From the NCBI GenBank assembly GCA_034509755.1, contig CM067541.1, positions 32,501,504 to 32,565,503 on the forward strand: a DNA stretch of 64,000 nt. Reading direction: 5' to 3'. Positions within the stretch are counted from its first letter, which is position 1; the number at the start of each line of letters is the position of its first letter. The notes beneath the pieces are model-generated. The model searched no databases, was not told the origin of the DNA, and worked only from the letters and a program-made list of their open reading frames with translations. The translations under genes were made by a program, and so were the position numbers. Positions 21,876 to 33,563 of this stretch are shown here, piece after piece. This DNA comes from Anisodus tanguticus. Taxonomy: Eukaryota; Streptophyta; Magnoliopsida; Solanales; Solanaceae.

Positions 21876-23295
21876 GGTATATCACAAACTAACGATGACA
21901 ACAAATGAAAAGGATCATAAAAGTTAGTTAATAATTTTTTTATTAGTGGGAAATCACCCTAAATGATTTCATGTTTGCATAGGCTATCTACTAAGAATGT
22001 GCGTGTAAAGAATTTTTATACTATCGATGTATTACAACGTGTAGGTAACTTGTCTAATTTTTCAAAATTTATTTAAATGGTTATCTATTAGTCTATAATT
22101 ATAATTATCTATTAAGTCAAACAGCTAAAAATATTCTTTTAATTGGGCAACGTATATAAATAGAAGTTAAACTTATCTCTACTAATACTTATTTTTAGTT
22201 AATCAAGTAAATCATCTATAGAATGACATATATGCCAAAAACATCATTGAGAATAATGACTGTTTTCCATTACATGGTGCAATATCACTAATTGTTTTTT
22301 GTTCAAATCAAAATTGCATTAGAAATTTTCTGAGCAAGCATAGATTTGATAAAATCGCTATACACGTATTATTTAGAGAAATTATTGAATAACATTATAG
22401 TGTCTTAACATGCTTAAGAAGTTGATTTACATCTTTAATCGTGTGATTGGCTGGTGTCCCTCTCATGTCAAGTGCTTAACACTGTTTATGTACATGTTAA
22501 GAAATAATTAGCTAGTGACTAAATCAAAGATAATACATCAAAGGAGCGTGTAGTTCAGGGCATAAAGGCTTTGTTGATCATAAGAAAGTGACTCTCCTAT
22601 CAGAAAGAAAAAACGAGTGAATGTGCTAGATGTCTATCGTTTTTTCAAATTACTGATGGCTACACATTGATTTGACTTACTATCTTCTTAGTTAAACGAG
22701 AACGACGAATCTATACTTGCTTGTCATTACTATATTAAAAGGAAAAAATGGTTAATACCTACATATCCCTCAACTTATCCTGAATGTTTAGCTACATATC
22801 TAAACTTTGTAAGGGTGCTTAGCCTTTTTCAAAGTGGAAAAAGTACCCACTTTCTATGAGACCGCCAGATTTTATGTGGAGGGGTGAAATATACCTGTCT
22901 GACATGTATATATTTTATTTCGACCCGTGTCTCGTATATTATATTAAGATCTAGCAGATCCATGACTTAGTCTCAACTTGGATTGTATGGATACACTTCA
23001 TTCGCTCTGTATTACGCGCTTTCATATTTTCATCTATTAAGACAACTTTATTAGTATTTCCTTCTTCTACATTTCTCCGTTATATGCAGTTCCAGAAATT
23101 ATATGAAATGTAGATTTTTAAGTACCCTATTTGAGCGTAGAAGAAAAATGAACATGAATGAGAAGAGATGAAATATGTATTCAATGATTTGATCTGGTTT
23201 ATACTATACACAAGATTATATATGTTCACTAAATATCTTAATTAGTTCTAACTAACTAACTAATTGACTCGTGGATATCTAGATAATTATATTGT
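21876..23295. other. Unannotated AT-rich sequence; right part may be a copia LTR
   Basis: Nothing codes here. The last 150 bases or so (about 23135-23295) follow the copia pol end on the minus strand and may be its 3' LTR, but no second LTR is present for comparison. Confidence 0.4.
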
Positions 23296-23555
23296 TTAGT
23301 TGAAAGCATAGAAAAAGAATTTTCTTCCCTTATACTTAAGTGGTCTCTTCTCTTCTTTTCTCAACACCCCTTCCTGCTTGGAAGTGAGAAGATGTTGTAA
23401 ACTCCTTGTTTGGAGCTCAGATAGTAACGTTGAACCTTGTAGAGTTCCTTTAGTAAATAATTTTGCATGTTGGTCTCTTGTTGGAATGTACTTGATTGTC
23501 ACTAGTTCTTGAGTTATTTTCTCTTACGAAATGATAACTAATCTCAATATATTTT
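23296..23555 (-). pseudogene. 3' end of a copia RNase H (fragment)
   Basis: The minus strand carries ISYHFVREK, then IKYIPTRDQHAKLFTKGTLQ, the conserved end of copia pol, where Asp before LFTK is normally conserved and is Lys here. The fragment ends at 23555, where a gypsy-type LTR starts, so that insertion probably removed or displaced the rest. Confidence 0.7.
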
Positions 23556-24780
23556 TGTAACGACTCGTTCGATCGCTTTTTACTTTTAGACTTTTTTTCC
23601 AAAGTGACCCTTCCCTTAGCTTTATTTTGGTGTATTTGACTTGAGGATATGGGTGGTGCGAATACTGAGAAATTTGTCTTTGTATCGAAGAAGAAAATCC
23701 AAATTTTGAAGTTTCTTAAGTTGTGGTTTTGAGGGGGTTTGACTGAAGGTTTACATTTGGGAAAACGTGTCTGAAATCGAACACTGATAGTTTCATTAGG
23801 TCCGGAATGTTATTTATAACATATTGGGTGGTTGGTACGTATCCCGGGGGTTCGGGAAGATTTTGGGTGTTTGGTTGTTAAATTTTAGTTTTTAAGAAAG
23901 TTAGAATGATTTTTATGGAAAATGTGCTTACATAGTGTCGGATCAGTATTTTGAGTGTGTGACCAAGTTCGTAGCGTCGTCGTTTATACTCAAGTTACAT
24001 GTTTGGTTTGTGTTCGATTGATTCTGAACGAGTTTCGAGCGTTGGATAGGAAGATTTTGGATTTGGGTGATTGTTGATTTTTCTGGTGTCAGGAACCCTT
24101 CTTCGCTATTGTAAGATGGGTGTCGAGATCGCGTAGCCAAGGCGGGACATGGTATCTCGATTGCGTAGGTAGGCTTCGTGGTCATGCGATAAGCGTTAGG
24201 ATTGGGCTAGTCGGGGGTCTTCGCGGTAGCGTGAAGTACCTCGTGATCCCGTAGAGTCAACTTGGGTCGGGTTGCCGAAGACTCATCCCGATCAAGATAG
24301 TCTATCCGCGATCACAATGATTGAAATCACTGTAGCAGTTATTAAATTCCCATTAGGATCCTAGACTTCTTTAGGTCATATTTCGGGTTTGAGAGCTCGG
24401 TTGGAAGTGATTTCAAATGCTAGGACTTCGATTCTTCGTGGGGGCAAGATCCTAATCTCTATTTTAGCTTTTTCCAATATTTAATCCTATATTTAGCATC
24501 ATTTTCATGTGGTTTAGTAGAAAATTTGGGGAATTAAGGCCTAAGGGATAATTGGGGAAAACAAAAAATTAAATGTCAAGATCAAGGCTTTTTCTTAGGC
24601 TTAGGATAAAATATATTTGAAAGAAATTTCTGATTCCGTCGATGTGGATCTGGGACACTTTTGAGGCGGTTTTGACAGATTTTTATATAGTCAATATGTG
24701 TGTCTACGGGCTCGGTGGTTAATGTAGATTTTATATTTGGATGTTAACCAGTTGGACTATTGATTTTGAATCCTCTGTAG
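23556..24780 (+). mobile_element. Ty3/gypsy-type LTR fragment
   Basis: Starts TGTAACGACTCGTTCGATCG, the usual opening of solanaceous chromoviral LTRs; compare TGTAACGACCCATCCGGTCG at 61104. The body resembles such LTRs (CGCGGTAGCGTGAAG, CGTGATCCCGTAG near 24215-24255). I could not find a matching right terminus or duplication, so it is truncated or diverged. The open frame 23943-24185 is not a gene. Confidence 0.55.
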
Positions 24781-24864
24781 TGAAAGTTTTTTTCTTCTTC
24801 CATTTACATAAGAGTGGAAATTTTTTTGTATTTCTTTCACCATCCTTAACCATTTCATTTCTAA

Positions 24865-25725
24865 CTTCTGTTTTCAGTATTCTTCCTCTAAGTGTAAGTA
24901 CATGTTGAGTTCTGCCCGTGCCTTATGCAGAATAGCTCTATTCATCATAGAAGGATTTATTTCAAATTATAATTCCTTGATCTTTATGGTATCTTCCAAG
25001 TAGCGATCTGTTAAAAAATATTAACATATGTTGCTCTACTCCATTTCACTAATGTCTTCTTTACTCTCTTGATTATATGATAATATACATAAACAGGAAT
25101 TCCAACAAAACCTGCAGCCCAGTTTTCCTGAATGACCTCTATGAAGTTGCTATGATTAATCCAGATTTCAGGAAATTGAAAGATTTAGTCACCTATTCTT
25201 GGAAACTGTTACAAACCAGGTGTAAAGGAGCATCGTCTGAACCCACCCTAATCAAGTGTGACACCTCACTTGATGGCATGAGATTGAGAAACTCTGAATT
25301 GCACAGAATCATATAAGTCTTTTAAAAATACAGATCTCTTCTGTTCTCCCATTCCACCGGGTGTATTTGCTCCCAGTAAAATCAAGATCTGTCAGCCCAC
25401 ATGATTGGATATAATTCCTAAAATTTGTTATTGCACTTGGTAGAACTGGAAGTTCCCCCAACTTTTCTTCTGAAACAATTACGTTGTAGTCCCTTCAAAC
25501 TAGCCATGGGTGTTACATCTGATCAGCAATTGCATTTAAGGATTCCAATAGTTCTATCCTCTCTTCAGCTCTACATTATGAATATATTGTTGTTATCACT
25601 ACATTCTAATGAAATGAAACATGCTCTAGGATTAAAGTAATCTGTTGATCTGAATCTAAAACATCTCCCAAGTCCCAACCTTTCATCTATCCAAAACAAA
25701 TCTTCCCAGATGCATTAGCTACTTC
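24865..25725 (-). pseudogene. L1-type LINE relic, endonuclease region
   Basis: Conceptual reading of the minus strand gives CGLTDLDFTGSKYTRWNGRT followed by ICIFKRL and LIRVGSDDAPLHLVC, in order. These match the endonuclease/exonuclease-phosphatase domain of plant L1 ORF2 (the SDHAPL-type motif). Nearer the left edge, ELNMYLHLEEEY resembles the linker before RT. Stops interrupt it and RT is absent. The relic is cut at 25725 by a copia element and appears to continue beyond 30563. Confidence 0.7.
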
Positions 25726-25891
25726 TGTGATTGTATTAATCTCCCTTGGAGAGTCTTTCTCATTAATATAAATATATATAGTGTGTACAATATTGAATTC
25801 TACTAGAATAAGGATCTTATATTTACCATAATTATACACTACTATTAATTACAAATTATATGGTGAATATATTGTAATATTCACTGATACA
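25726..25891 (-). repeat. 3' LTR of the minus-strand copia element
   Basis: In element orientation it runs TGTATCAGTG to CAATCACA. It matches 30398-30563 with scattered differences, and matches the LTR at 60254-60423. Confidence 0.85.
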
Positions 25892-26417
25892 GCCCCTCAG
25901 TCAGAGCGGGAGGAGGCAAGACGCTGAGACTGTATCTGAAGTCTAGAAATAGCTGTCTAGGAAGAGCTTTGGTGAAAATATATGCATACTGATATGAAGA
26001 AGGCACATGTAACACCTTAATATGACCTATAACAACCTTCTCACGAACAAAATGTATATCCATCACAATGTGTTTGGTTTGCTAATGTTGAACCGGGTTT
26101 TAAGATAAGTATATCGTGGATATGTTATCACAGTACACCAAAGATGCCCTACGCAAGGGACATTGAAGCTCCAAAAGAAGATTTCGGAGCCAGTAGATCT
26201 CAATAACAACACTTGCAACGCCTCTATACTTTGCTTCTGTACTTAATCGGGATAGGGTGGTTTCCCTATTGGCAGACCACGAAATGAGATTATCTCCTAA
26301 TAACACACAGTAGCCGGAGGTGAAACGTCGTGTGTCCGGATAGTCTGCCCAATCGGCGTCCGTGTATGATAACAACCTAGTCGGTGCAGAGGGGCTAGAG
26401 ATGCAATCCACAATCAA
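25881..26417 (-). pseudogene. copia RNase H relic
   Basis: LSYTDADWADYPDTRRFTSGY and LISWSANRETTLSRLSTEAKY (26280-26370) carry the RNase H signatures, with the catalytic Asp and Glu visible. MDIHFVREKV and HVPSSYQYAYIFTKALP (25900-26066) close the frame. A stop at about 26100 separates the two blocks. Confidence 0.85.
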
Positions 26418-26541
26418 ATGTGCCCTTAACGTATTGAATGATACGTTTAAGAGCTATAAAATGAGGCTCTCTGCGGGCATGCATAAACAAACACACCAGC
26501 TGAACAACATAAGCAATATCAGGCCATGTGAAAGTAAGATG

Positions 26542-27360
26542 TTAAAGTTCACCTGCAAGGCTCCTATAAAGAGTGGGATCGGACACTGGATCACCGTCAA
26601 CAGCATTGAGCTTCGATTTTGAGTCAACCAGAGTAGGCATGATCTTGTAGTTCACCATTTTAGCCATGTACACAATTTCTTCTGCATACTTATGCTGACA
26701 CAAGAACATAATATATGTAGATCTAGCCACTGATATCCCTAAGAAATAGCTCAACTTCTCCAAGTCAGTCATATCAAATTTGAATTTTAGCATAGCAATG
26801 ATCTCATTTTTCAACACATCAGATGAGACAGTAAGAACAATATCATCCATTTATAATAGTAAGTATGCAATGTTACTACCACGATGAAATATAAATAGAG
26901 AATGATCAAACTGGTTGTATACAAACCCAATCTGCACAATGTAATTAGAAAAATGTCCATACCACGCTTTGGGGCCTGTTTTAAACCATATAGTGACTTA
27001 CGAAGACGACAGACATACTGAGGGGCCTCTGGATGGACAAAGCCTGACATCTGGTGCATGTAAACAGTTTCTTTTAAGTCCTCATGTAAGAATACATTCT
27101 TCACATCTAGTTGATGAATCAGTCAATGCTTACCCATAGTTATGCTTAGAACCGTGCGAATGGTAGCCGGTTTAACCACCGGACTAAACTTCTTACCATA
27201 ATCAATTCCCTTCTACTGATTAGTATCATTAGCCACAAGTCTTGCCTTATATCGCTCAAGGTCACCATTGTCTCTGAATTTGTGATGGAATAGCCACCTG
27301 CATCGAATCATATTCACCCCATCTAGTTTAGGAACAAAATCCCAAGTGGTTGTTTCGTAA
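26542..27360 (-). pseudogene. copia reverse transcriptase relic
   Basis: Blocks on the minus strand: [52 protein letters not shown] and MTDLEKLSYFLGISV. The catalytic YVDD reads stop-Met-Asp-Asp at about 26845, so the enzyme is dead. Upstream frames towards 27360 are broken. Confidence 0.85.
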
Positions 27361-28080
27361 AAACATTAAATTCCTCACGCATAGCCGTATTGTAATTCGG
27401 GTCAAGTTTGGCTAATTTTGGGTTTTTGGGAATTGGGGATATGGTTTATGTGGATAGGTTAAAATGGACTTTGTGTTTGAAAATCTCGTGTTGAGCACGG
27501 GTTTCCATACGATGCGTGGGGGCAGGGGCAGTTTGGGTTGGAGTAGGTGAGGCAGTGACTGTGGTGGGTTGTTGTCGGAAGAGGTCGACGGAGTAGGGGA
27601 TAAGGTGGTTGGTTGCTAGTGACCGAGACAGATTGGGTGGGGGTAGAGATCGAGTCAGATCGAGTGGGTATGGGTGACTCGATTCCGAGTCCGGTGACAA
27701 TGATTGATTGGGAAGCGTGTGACGGGGTTACAGTGGGACAGTCTGGGGGCTGGTACTATGACGGGGTCTATGGCTGGTACTGTGACGGGGCTAGTTTAGG
27801 CGATGGGAGAAATGGCGGCAGGAGGCGGTGACATAGAGGTTGTTGGTTGGGTTTGCCAGCGGGTGTGAGAGACGATGATGGGTCGGGTTGGGGAGTGGTC
27901 TGACAGATTGCCGGTGGTGGCAGTGGCATTCGGTTGTGGCTGAGATGTGGGGGCGGTGGTTGTGGCACGACGAAGTTTGGTGAGTATGACGGGAGAGGTG
28001 TCGGACTCGTCGAGAAAGGTATAATACGTGTTTTAGAATTTTTGGATATTTACAAAAGGGAAGATTCTCTCATCAAATGT
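27361..28080 (-). other. Pro/Ser/Thr-rich linker of copia pol (degenerate)
   Basis: This region lies between integrase and RT. It encodes Pro- and Ser-rich fragments ending in APTHRMETRAQHEIFK, the normal lead-in to copia RT. Frames on the plus strand here (27613-27831, 27934-28188) are antisense by-products. Confidence 0.6.
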
Positions 28081-28308
28081 AACGTGATGAGAGACGTGGA
28101 TTTGACGAGTGGACAAGTCATATCACAAATAGCCCCTATGATTATACGAGAAGCCTACGAAGACACATGGAGTGGTGCAATGTGCTAATTTATGAGGGAC
28201 AATAGAGGCAAGATTTGGGTAGCACAGGCAACCGAAAATTCGAAGGTGATCCGATGGTATAGAATTTTGGTGGGGGTCTTGTTATGAAGAGTACTGGTAG
28301 GTAAAATA

Positions 28309-28882
28309 TTAAGGATGTATTCTACCATTTTGACTGCATAGACCCAAAATGAAGGGGGGAGGCATGAAAAAGGATAGTACGAACCATATTATTGATAGTG
28401 CGGATGATTCATTCGGCTTTGCCATTTTGAGGGGAGGTGTGGGGACATGAAAACCGAAAAACCATGCCATTATTGTTGTAAAATTTGTGAAACGTGGAAT
28501 TATTAAACTCACGATCATTATCACATTGGAAATATTTGATGGCTTTTTCAAATTGTGTTTGGACAAAAATATGAAACTCAAGAAACTTGACAAAAACTTC
28601 AGACTTGAATTTTAGTGGGTAGACACAAATAAAGTGAGAGAAATCATCTAATAAGACTAGATAATATTTATAACCCAGTGAGCTAGTAATGAGAGATGTC
28701 CATAAATCTGCATGAACAATATTAAAGGGAGAAAACGTAACACTTAAAGATGACTGAAAAGGAAGGTTAACATGTTTGCCTAAAAAGCAAGAAAAACAAT
28801 GTTGGGCAAAGTTTTCCATTACGACATCGAATAAAATTATTGCTTCTAAGAAAATTAAAAACAGGAGCTCCAGGGTGTCCAA
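28309..28882 (-). pseudogene. copia integrase relic
   Basis: HADLWTS, YYLVLLDDFSHFICVYPLK, FQCDNDREFNN and FSCPHTSPQNGKAE supply the D-D-E catalytic series of integrase in order. Upstream, HCFSCFLGKHVNLPF is a remnant of the zinc-binding region. The frame ends shortly after the Glu. Confidence 0.85.
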
Positions 28883-29490
28883 GTCTATTATGCCAAGTTA
28901 ATAGATAGATAGCAGTAAGAGAGGTGTGTGAGAGGGGTCTGGCACGAAGGTGGATGAGAATGGATATAGGTCCCCTGTACTATTGCATCTCATAAGGGGT
29001 GTCCCCGTAAGAAGGGTGGGTGAGGTGATTGGGTGTAGGTGATACCGTAACCCTGAAACGGAATGTGATGACCATTGTCAACCATAATAAATTGAAGAAA
29101 CTTTAAACGAGACAGATTGGAGAGATTACCTGAGATCGGGTGAGATGAGAAGTGGCTCCCGTATCCATGTACCAATTTTCATCGGGATGCTACATATTTA
29201 AAGAGTTGAAGGCCTGGCCCAAATCAGTGGGGGCCAGACCCGAAATATATTGATTTTGGGCCATAGTGACATGGGCCTGTTGGGTTGTTGTTGGGTGCTA
29301 TCGTGGGCCTGGGTATTGGCCCAATATTCCGGGCTGCCAAGATCTAGGAAACTAGGTTGTAGCTTGCTAGACGGGGTAAGCAGTGTCGTCCCAGGCTCCT
29401 GGATTGGGCCATTGCACTAGGCCGGCCCAAGGTGAGAAGTTGATGGGCTGTTGCTGCGGTTAGGTGGAATTTAGGCCAGACCGACCCCCT
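28883..29490 (-). pseudogene. copia protease and GAG-pre-integrase relic
   Basis: The minus-strand frame 29175-28990 has VHGYGSHFSSHPISGNLSNL, a decayed protease start, and FIMVDNGHHIPFQGYG. The active-site Asp-Thr-Gly region is altered. Confidence 0.55.
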
Positions 29491-29491
29491 T

Positions 29492-30257
29492 TCATGCGGC
29501 CTTTACTGCACCGCGGTTATTCCGCGGTTGGTGGTTGTCGGCCGTGGTGGGATTTGTCGCGGGAGATTCAACTGTTAGCACCTTTTGATTATGTTCGTCC
29601 TGCTTGGCACGGCGGGTTTCCTCCAAAAGTAATTGTGAACGGGCCCTGTTGAAGCTCGGTAGTGGGTCGGCTTGTTGAATCATAGTCGCTAGAGTATCGT
29701 ATTCGCCCTTTGGTAAGCCAGAAACTAGTTGTAGGACCATTTTTGTTTCGAAAATTGGTGTCCCCACATTGGATAATTGGTCTGCAACAATTTTCAATTA
29801 TTTACAATACTCGGACATGTTGGAAAATTTCTTGAGACGTGTATTGTTGAACTGTTCCTCCAAATACATGGCACGTGTATGCTTTTTATCCTGAAAAATC
29901 TCCTCCAAACGTATCTATAACTCACGAGCCGAGACACCGGTCTTCATAATCGTATGAAGCAAGTGTTTAGAGACGGTGCCATAAATCCATTGTTTGACGA
30001 TAACGTCAAGACGATGCCACGTCGTGTCTGCAACGTCGATAGGGCGAGGATATGGTCAAGCATGTTATACGCGCATGTGTGAATACGAAAGAGTTCAACC
30101 CACGATGAATATTGACCATCTTCTTGATCAAGAACTAAGGGAATGAAATTTGATATTCGTGACGGTAAACGTCGGATAGAAAGAAGAAATGGAGGAGGGG
30201 GTTGTTTATGACGATTGTGGAGTAGGCGGAAGCGTTAGAAGAGGTGGGAGTAGACAT
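29492..30257 (-). pseudogene. copia gag relic
   Basis: ATG at 30257 on the minus strand (MSTPTSSNASAYS). The best-preserved block is 29797-29492 with DQLSNVGTPIFETKMVLQLV, GEYDTLATMIQQADPLPSF and SQLLLEETRRAKQ, characteristic of Ale-type gag. The middle is interrupted by stops. Confidence 0.8.
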
Positions 30258-30381
30258 GGGAGTCACAAAAAAAGGACAAAGAAAAACAGAAAAATTGGGG
30301 TTGCCGTCGGCCGAGTTGGGGAAACGGGGGGTCGGCGGCGGCGACAAGAAGAAAAGTAGGGTTTAGGTATTTTTATGGTTT

Positions 30382-30395
30382 GTCTCTTGATACCA
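30382..30395 (-). promoter_or_regulatory. Primer binding site (tRNA-Met-like)
   Basis: TGGTATCAAGAGAC on the minus strand, two bases from the 5' LTR. It departs from the standard TGGTATCAGAGC by an extra A, as does the site at 57108-57121. Confidence 0.8.
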
Positions 30396-30397
30396 TG

Positions 30398-30563
30398 TGT
30401 GATTGTATTAATTTCCTTTGTGGAGTCTTTCTCATTACTACAAATATATATAGTGTCTAAAATGTTGAATCCTACTAGAATAAGGATCCTATATTTATCA
30501 TAATTATAACTACTATTAATTACAAATTATATGGTGAATATATTGTAATATTCACTAATACTA
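30398..30563 (-). repeat. 5' LTR of the minus-strand copia element
   Basis: Matches 25726-25891. The outer end reads AATACTA where the partner has GATACA, so the boundary is uncertain by a few bases. Confidence 0.8.
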
Positions 30564-31440
30564 CTACATTTTGATGGCCCAATCTTCTTCTGTATGACTC
30601 CAAAATTTCTGACTCCTGAAAAGTCTCCCTTATGATTGCATAATGATGTCTTCTGTTTAGATTAATTAATTTTTAAAAAGCTAATTGAGTATTAATTGAA
30701 CTAATATTTCAGAATGTTAAGAGTCTCACATCAGATATGGAATAAGAACATGAATTCCTTATATGAACTTGGACAATCCTCGCCCTACAAGCTAGCTTTT
30801 GGAGTTGAGTTAGGTCCAAGATCCATTCATTCATGATATCAGAGTCATACCCATTTCAATTCTTTGTTCACCGATGTTGGGCCCCCAAATTATATTATTC
30901 ATGCTCCAGTTAACACGGTTTGGGCGTGCGGGGAGTGTTAAGAATCTCACATCAAATATGAAATGTGAACATGGACTCCTTATATGGACTTGAACAATCA
31001 TCACCCTACAAGCTAGCTTTTGGATTGAGTTAGGTCCAATATATCTTCCTTTACGGAATATAGCTTTGTCTCATTAGTTAACTTTATGAGTTACTAATCC
31101 CTCCTTGTTGTAACTCCCAAAAGGAGGTATGCTTTTGCTTCTGGTTACTCTTTGTTGCTTTTCTGATTGCTTGGCCTTGGCCAGTTGTCATGGAGAAAAA
31201 ATTACTTTCACTGCCATTTCATCAATATTGTTTTCCATATCTTTTTCTTCCCGCTCTGTTCTTTGCTGATTTGACTCATGTATCTGCTCTGCTGTCAGGT
31301 CAACCTCAACTTTAGGAACTACCACTTGCAAAGTTGTTATGTTATTATCCATATCATCTGTAGCTTGAATTCATTTTCTAAAAGTTAGCACATTTTCCTT
31401 GTGAAATAAGATTTTCTTCTTCAACAGATAGGAGGCTCCC
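30564..31440 (-). pseudogene. Continuation of the LINE relic (ORF1-side part), interrupted by a TRIM
   Basis: Minus-strand reading near 31110-31360 gives MDNNITTLQVVVPKVEVDL and a Glu-rich stretch, resembling the C-terminal region of plant L1 ORF1. With the endonuclease part at 24865-25725 in the same orientation, it suggests one LINE split by the copia element. The TRIM at 30715-31038 lies inside it. Moderate to low certainty. Confidence 0.45.
30715..31038 (+). mobile_element. TRIM (terminal-repeat retrotransposon in miniature)
   Basis: Two direct repeats start TGTTAAGAGTCTCACATC (30715-30818) and TGTTAAGAATCTCACATC (30936-31038) and share CTACAAGCTAGCTTTTGG. Between them are a tRNA-Met-like primer site TGATATCAGAGTCA (30834-30847) and a purine-rich tract (GCGGGGAG) just before the second repeat. 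No coding capacity. At about 325 bp it fits the TRIM class widespread in plants. No clear target duplication. Confidence 0.85.
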
Positions 31441-31508
31441 TTATTCCAATTATATCAATATATTATTCAGAATAAGAATCTCTAGAATTCTCTCAGTCTC
31501 TTCTTCTC

Positions 31509-31553
<45 letters not shown>
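31509..31553. repeat. (ATT)n microsatellite
   Basis: About 15 units of ATT without interruption. Confidence 0.95.
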
Positions 31554-32094
31554 TTATAACACTAATTAATTTTAAAATTTAGAGTGATAAAAAACATATC
31601 TTGTAACGCGCGTAATTACTTAACACAGTTATTCTATGATCTATTTTCATTTTCTAAGATGAACCAGCATAAAGTTACACCTTTTTCTCTCATGGTAGTT
31701 GTAACAGTTAAATATTGTTGGAAATAAATAGGTTTGACTTATTTATTTAGTTTTTTGGTTAATGACATTTATGTTGCATGGGTCGGTGGACTAATTACAT
31801 CAAAGTTGTCTGGTGGTTTAAACTTTAATAAGAGCACATCTACATTATTTGCACCTTCTCTCTCTCCCCCACCTCTTAATATTTCCCTCTTAATTTATAT
31901 TTGTCCTGGAATTTTAGTGTTAGTGCACCTTTTAATTTTAGCTTTTCTATTTTTGAAGTAGATATAGCATTAAATTAGAAATTTACAATCATATTGAAAA
32001 CCCTATAAATCACCCCAAAACTCCCGAAATTAAAAATGAGAGAACTAAAACAAACTAGAACTTGTAACTTTCATTAGGATTTCTTCAATTAATG
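31554..32094. other. AT-rich spacer, nothing recognised
   Basis: The open frame at 31734-31961 is hydrophobic and has no recognised domain. I do not call a gene. Confidence 0.5.
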
Positions 32095-32096
32095 TA

Positions 32097-32695
32097 TTCC
32101 CTCTGGTTCAAAATAAATATCCACTTCATCTTTTTATTTTTGTTCAAAATAAGTGTTCATTTACATAATCAAGAAACAATTAATTATTTTCTTTTAAATT
32201 CATCCCCTATTTGGATAAGTGAGTTTTTATATGATTAATAGCGTGTTTGGCCAAACTTCTAAAATTTTCTTATTTTGGAAAGTGCTTTTCAAAAAAATAC
32301 TTTTGGTGATAAATAGTTGTGTTTGTCCAATTAATTTGAAAAACACTTTTGAGAAGCAATTAGTGTTTAGCCAAACGTTTAAAAAATGCTTTTAAATGTA
32401 TTTTTTTCAAAAAAGTGCTTCACAGCAAAAGTAATTTTTTTTGCTTATGAAAAAATGCTTCTGCTACTCCTCAAAAACACTTATTTTCTCCCAAAAAGAT
32501 TGACTAAACACCTCAGTTTTTTCAAACAAACACTTTTTGGAAAAAAATAAGCATTTTTGGAGAAAAATAAGTTTGGTCAAACAGGCTATAAGAAACTATA
32601 TTAACTAAGTAGTATTTAATTATGAATAGTTTATTTTATTCTAATTAAGGGGTGTGATAAATGATAAGTGAACACTTTTTTTTAACCGGAGGGAG
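32097..32695. mobile_element. Stowaway-like MITE (host of a nested MITE)
   Basis: Ends TTCCCTCTGGTTCAAAATAA and its inverted partner TTTTTTTTAACCGGAGGGAG, with TA on both sides (32095-32096, 32696-32697). This is the Tc1/mariner Stowaway pattern. Removing the nested insertion leaves about 246 bp, a normal size. Confidence 0.85.
32239..32588. mobile_element. Nested MITE with TAGCSTGTTTGRCCAAACTT ends
   Basis: The 20-bp inverted ends TAGCGTGTTTGGCCAAACTT and AAGTTTGGTCAAACAGGCTA bound 350 bp of AAAAGTGCTTTT-rich sequence. TAA flanks both sides (32236-32238, 32589-32591), consistent with a 3-bp duplication of the PIF/Harbinger type. The superfamily is uncertain. Confidence 0.75.
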
Positions 32696-33134
32696 TATAT
32701 AAGTAATGTTTCTCCCTTTGTGTCATTTGTGGCTATTTCCAAAAAGAAGAATCTTAGGGAGCACAAGTGATTAAAAGCATATTTGGTGGACTAACTTAGA
32801 AACTTACTCTTTATGTCATCCTACTACTATTTCTTTCATTATTTAATTTAAAGGTAAATTCCACCAACTTGTCTAAATTTTGGTAATAACATTCTTACCA
32901 CTTTCTCCATGTAATCACCTTTAACTAAACACCATGATTACTATAACTAACTCAGTAAACAACCTGAATAAAGTAACTAATTTCTTTATGTTTAGTGCCA
33001 ACTACTTTCTTTAGGAGTTAAATATACGGATTTAGCTTAGGATTTTCTTAATCCTTTTACGCTTTCCGACACTCCGGAATAAATACACATAATAAATTAG
33101 CAACATTATCATTTTTAATATTTGATATAATATA

Positions 33135-33407
33135 CTCCTCCGTCTCATATTAGTTGGCTACATTACTAAAAATATTTGTCCCAAATTACTTGACCACGTT
33201 CTAAAAACAAGATAGAATTAATTAATTTTTTCCTACTTTACCCTTAACATTAATCATTTTTTTAAGTAATTAATATTGATTAGAGTCCAATTAATTAGAG
33301 AGAGATAAGTGTAATGTAATTAAAATACTCTTCTTATTTATGATTATTTATGATTTTTTAAGGCGTATGTAAAAGAGAAAGTGACCAAGTAATATGGAAC
33401 GGAATGA
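33135..33407. mobile_element. Degenerate Stowaway-like MITE
   Basis: CTCCTCCGTCTCATATTAGT at the left and, inverted, ATATGGAACGGAATGA at the right. TA-rich flanks. Termini are imperfect. Confidence 0.6.
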
Positions 33408-33558
33408 TTAATAAAGAACTTTGTAGCCCTAAATATTCTACAGTAATATTTTACTTTTCTGATTACCTTTCTTTGGCACTAATTACTTTTGTGCCACCTT
33501 TTAAAATGTTCTTAATGCAATGGACACATGCAGTGAAATGAATTGGGGGGTGGGGGTG

Positions 33559-33563
33559 CTTTT
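33559..33563. repeat. Target-site duplication CTTTT (left)
   Basis: Repeated exactly at 40464-40468 after the second LTR. It pairs the LTRs at 33564 and 39004 as one insertion. Confidence 0.85.

Larger units (their letters stand above)
25726..30563 (-). mobile_element. Ty1/copia retrotransposon with short LTRs, degenerate
   Basis: A 4.84-kb minus-strand element with LTRs of about 166 bp, a tRNA-Met-like primer site, gag, integrase, RT and RNase H in copia order, and a polypurine tract (ACTGAGGGG). Flanks ACTTC and ACTAC or CTACA are at best an imperfect duplication. It interrupts a LINE. Coding is broken throughout. The short LTRs and gag type suggest the Ale/Retrofit group. A close relative without a 5' half lies at 57627-60423. 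Confidence 0.88.

Noticed and set aside
24661..24677. Right end of the gypsy LTR fragment at TTTTGACA
   Set aside because: The flank GATTT does not match the left flank ATTTT, and LTR-like sequence seems to continue past it.
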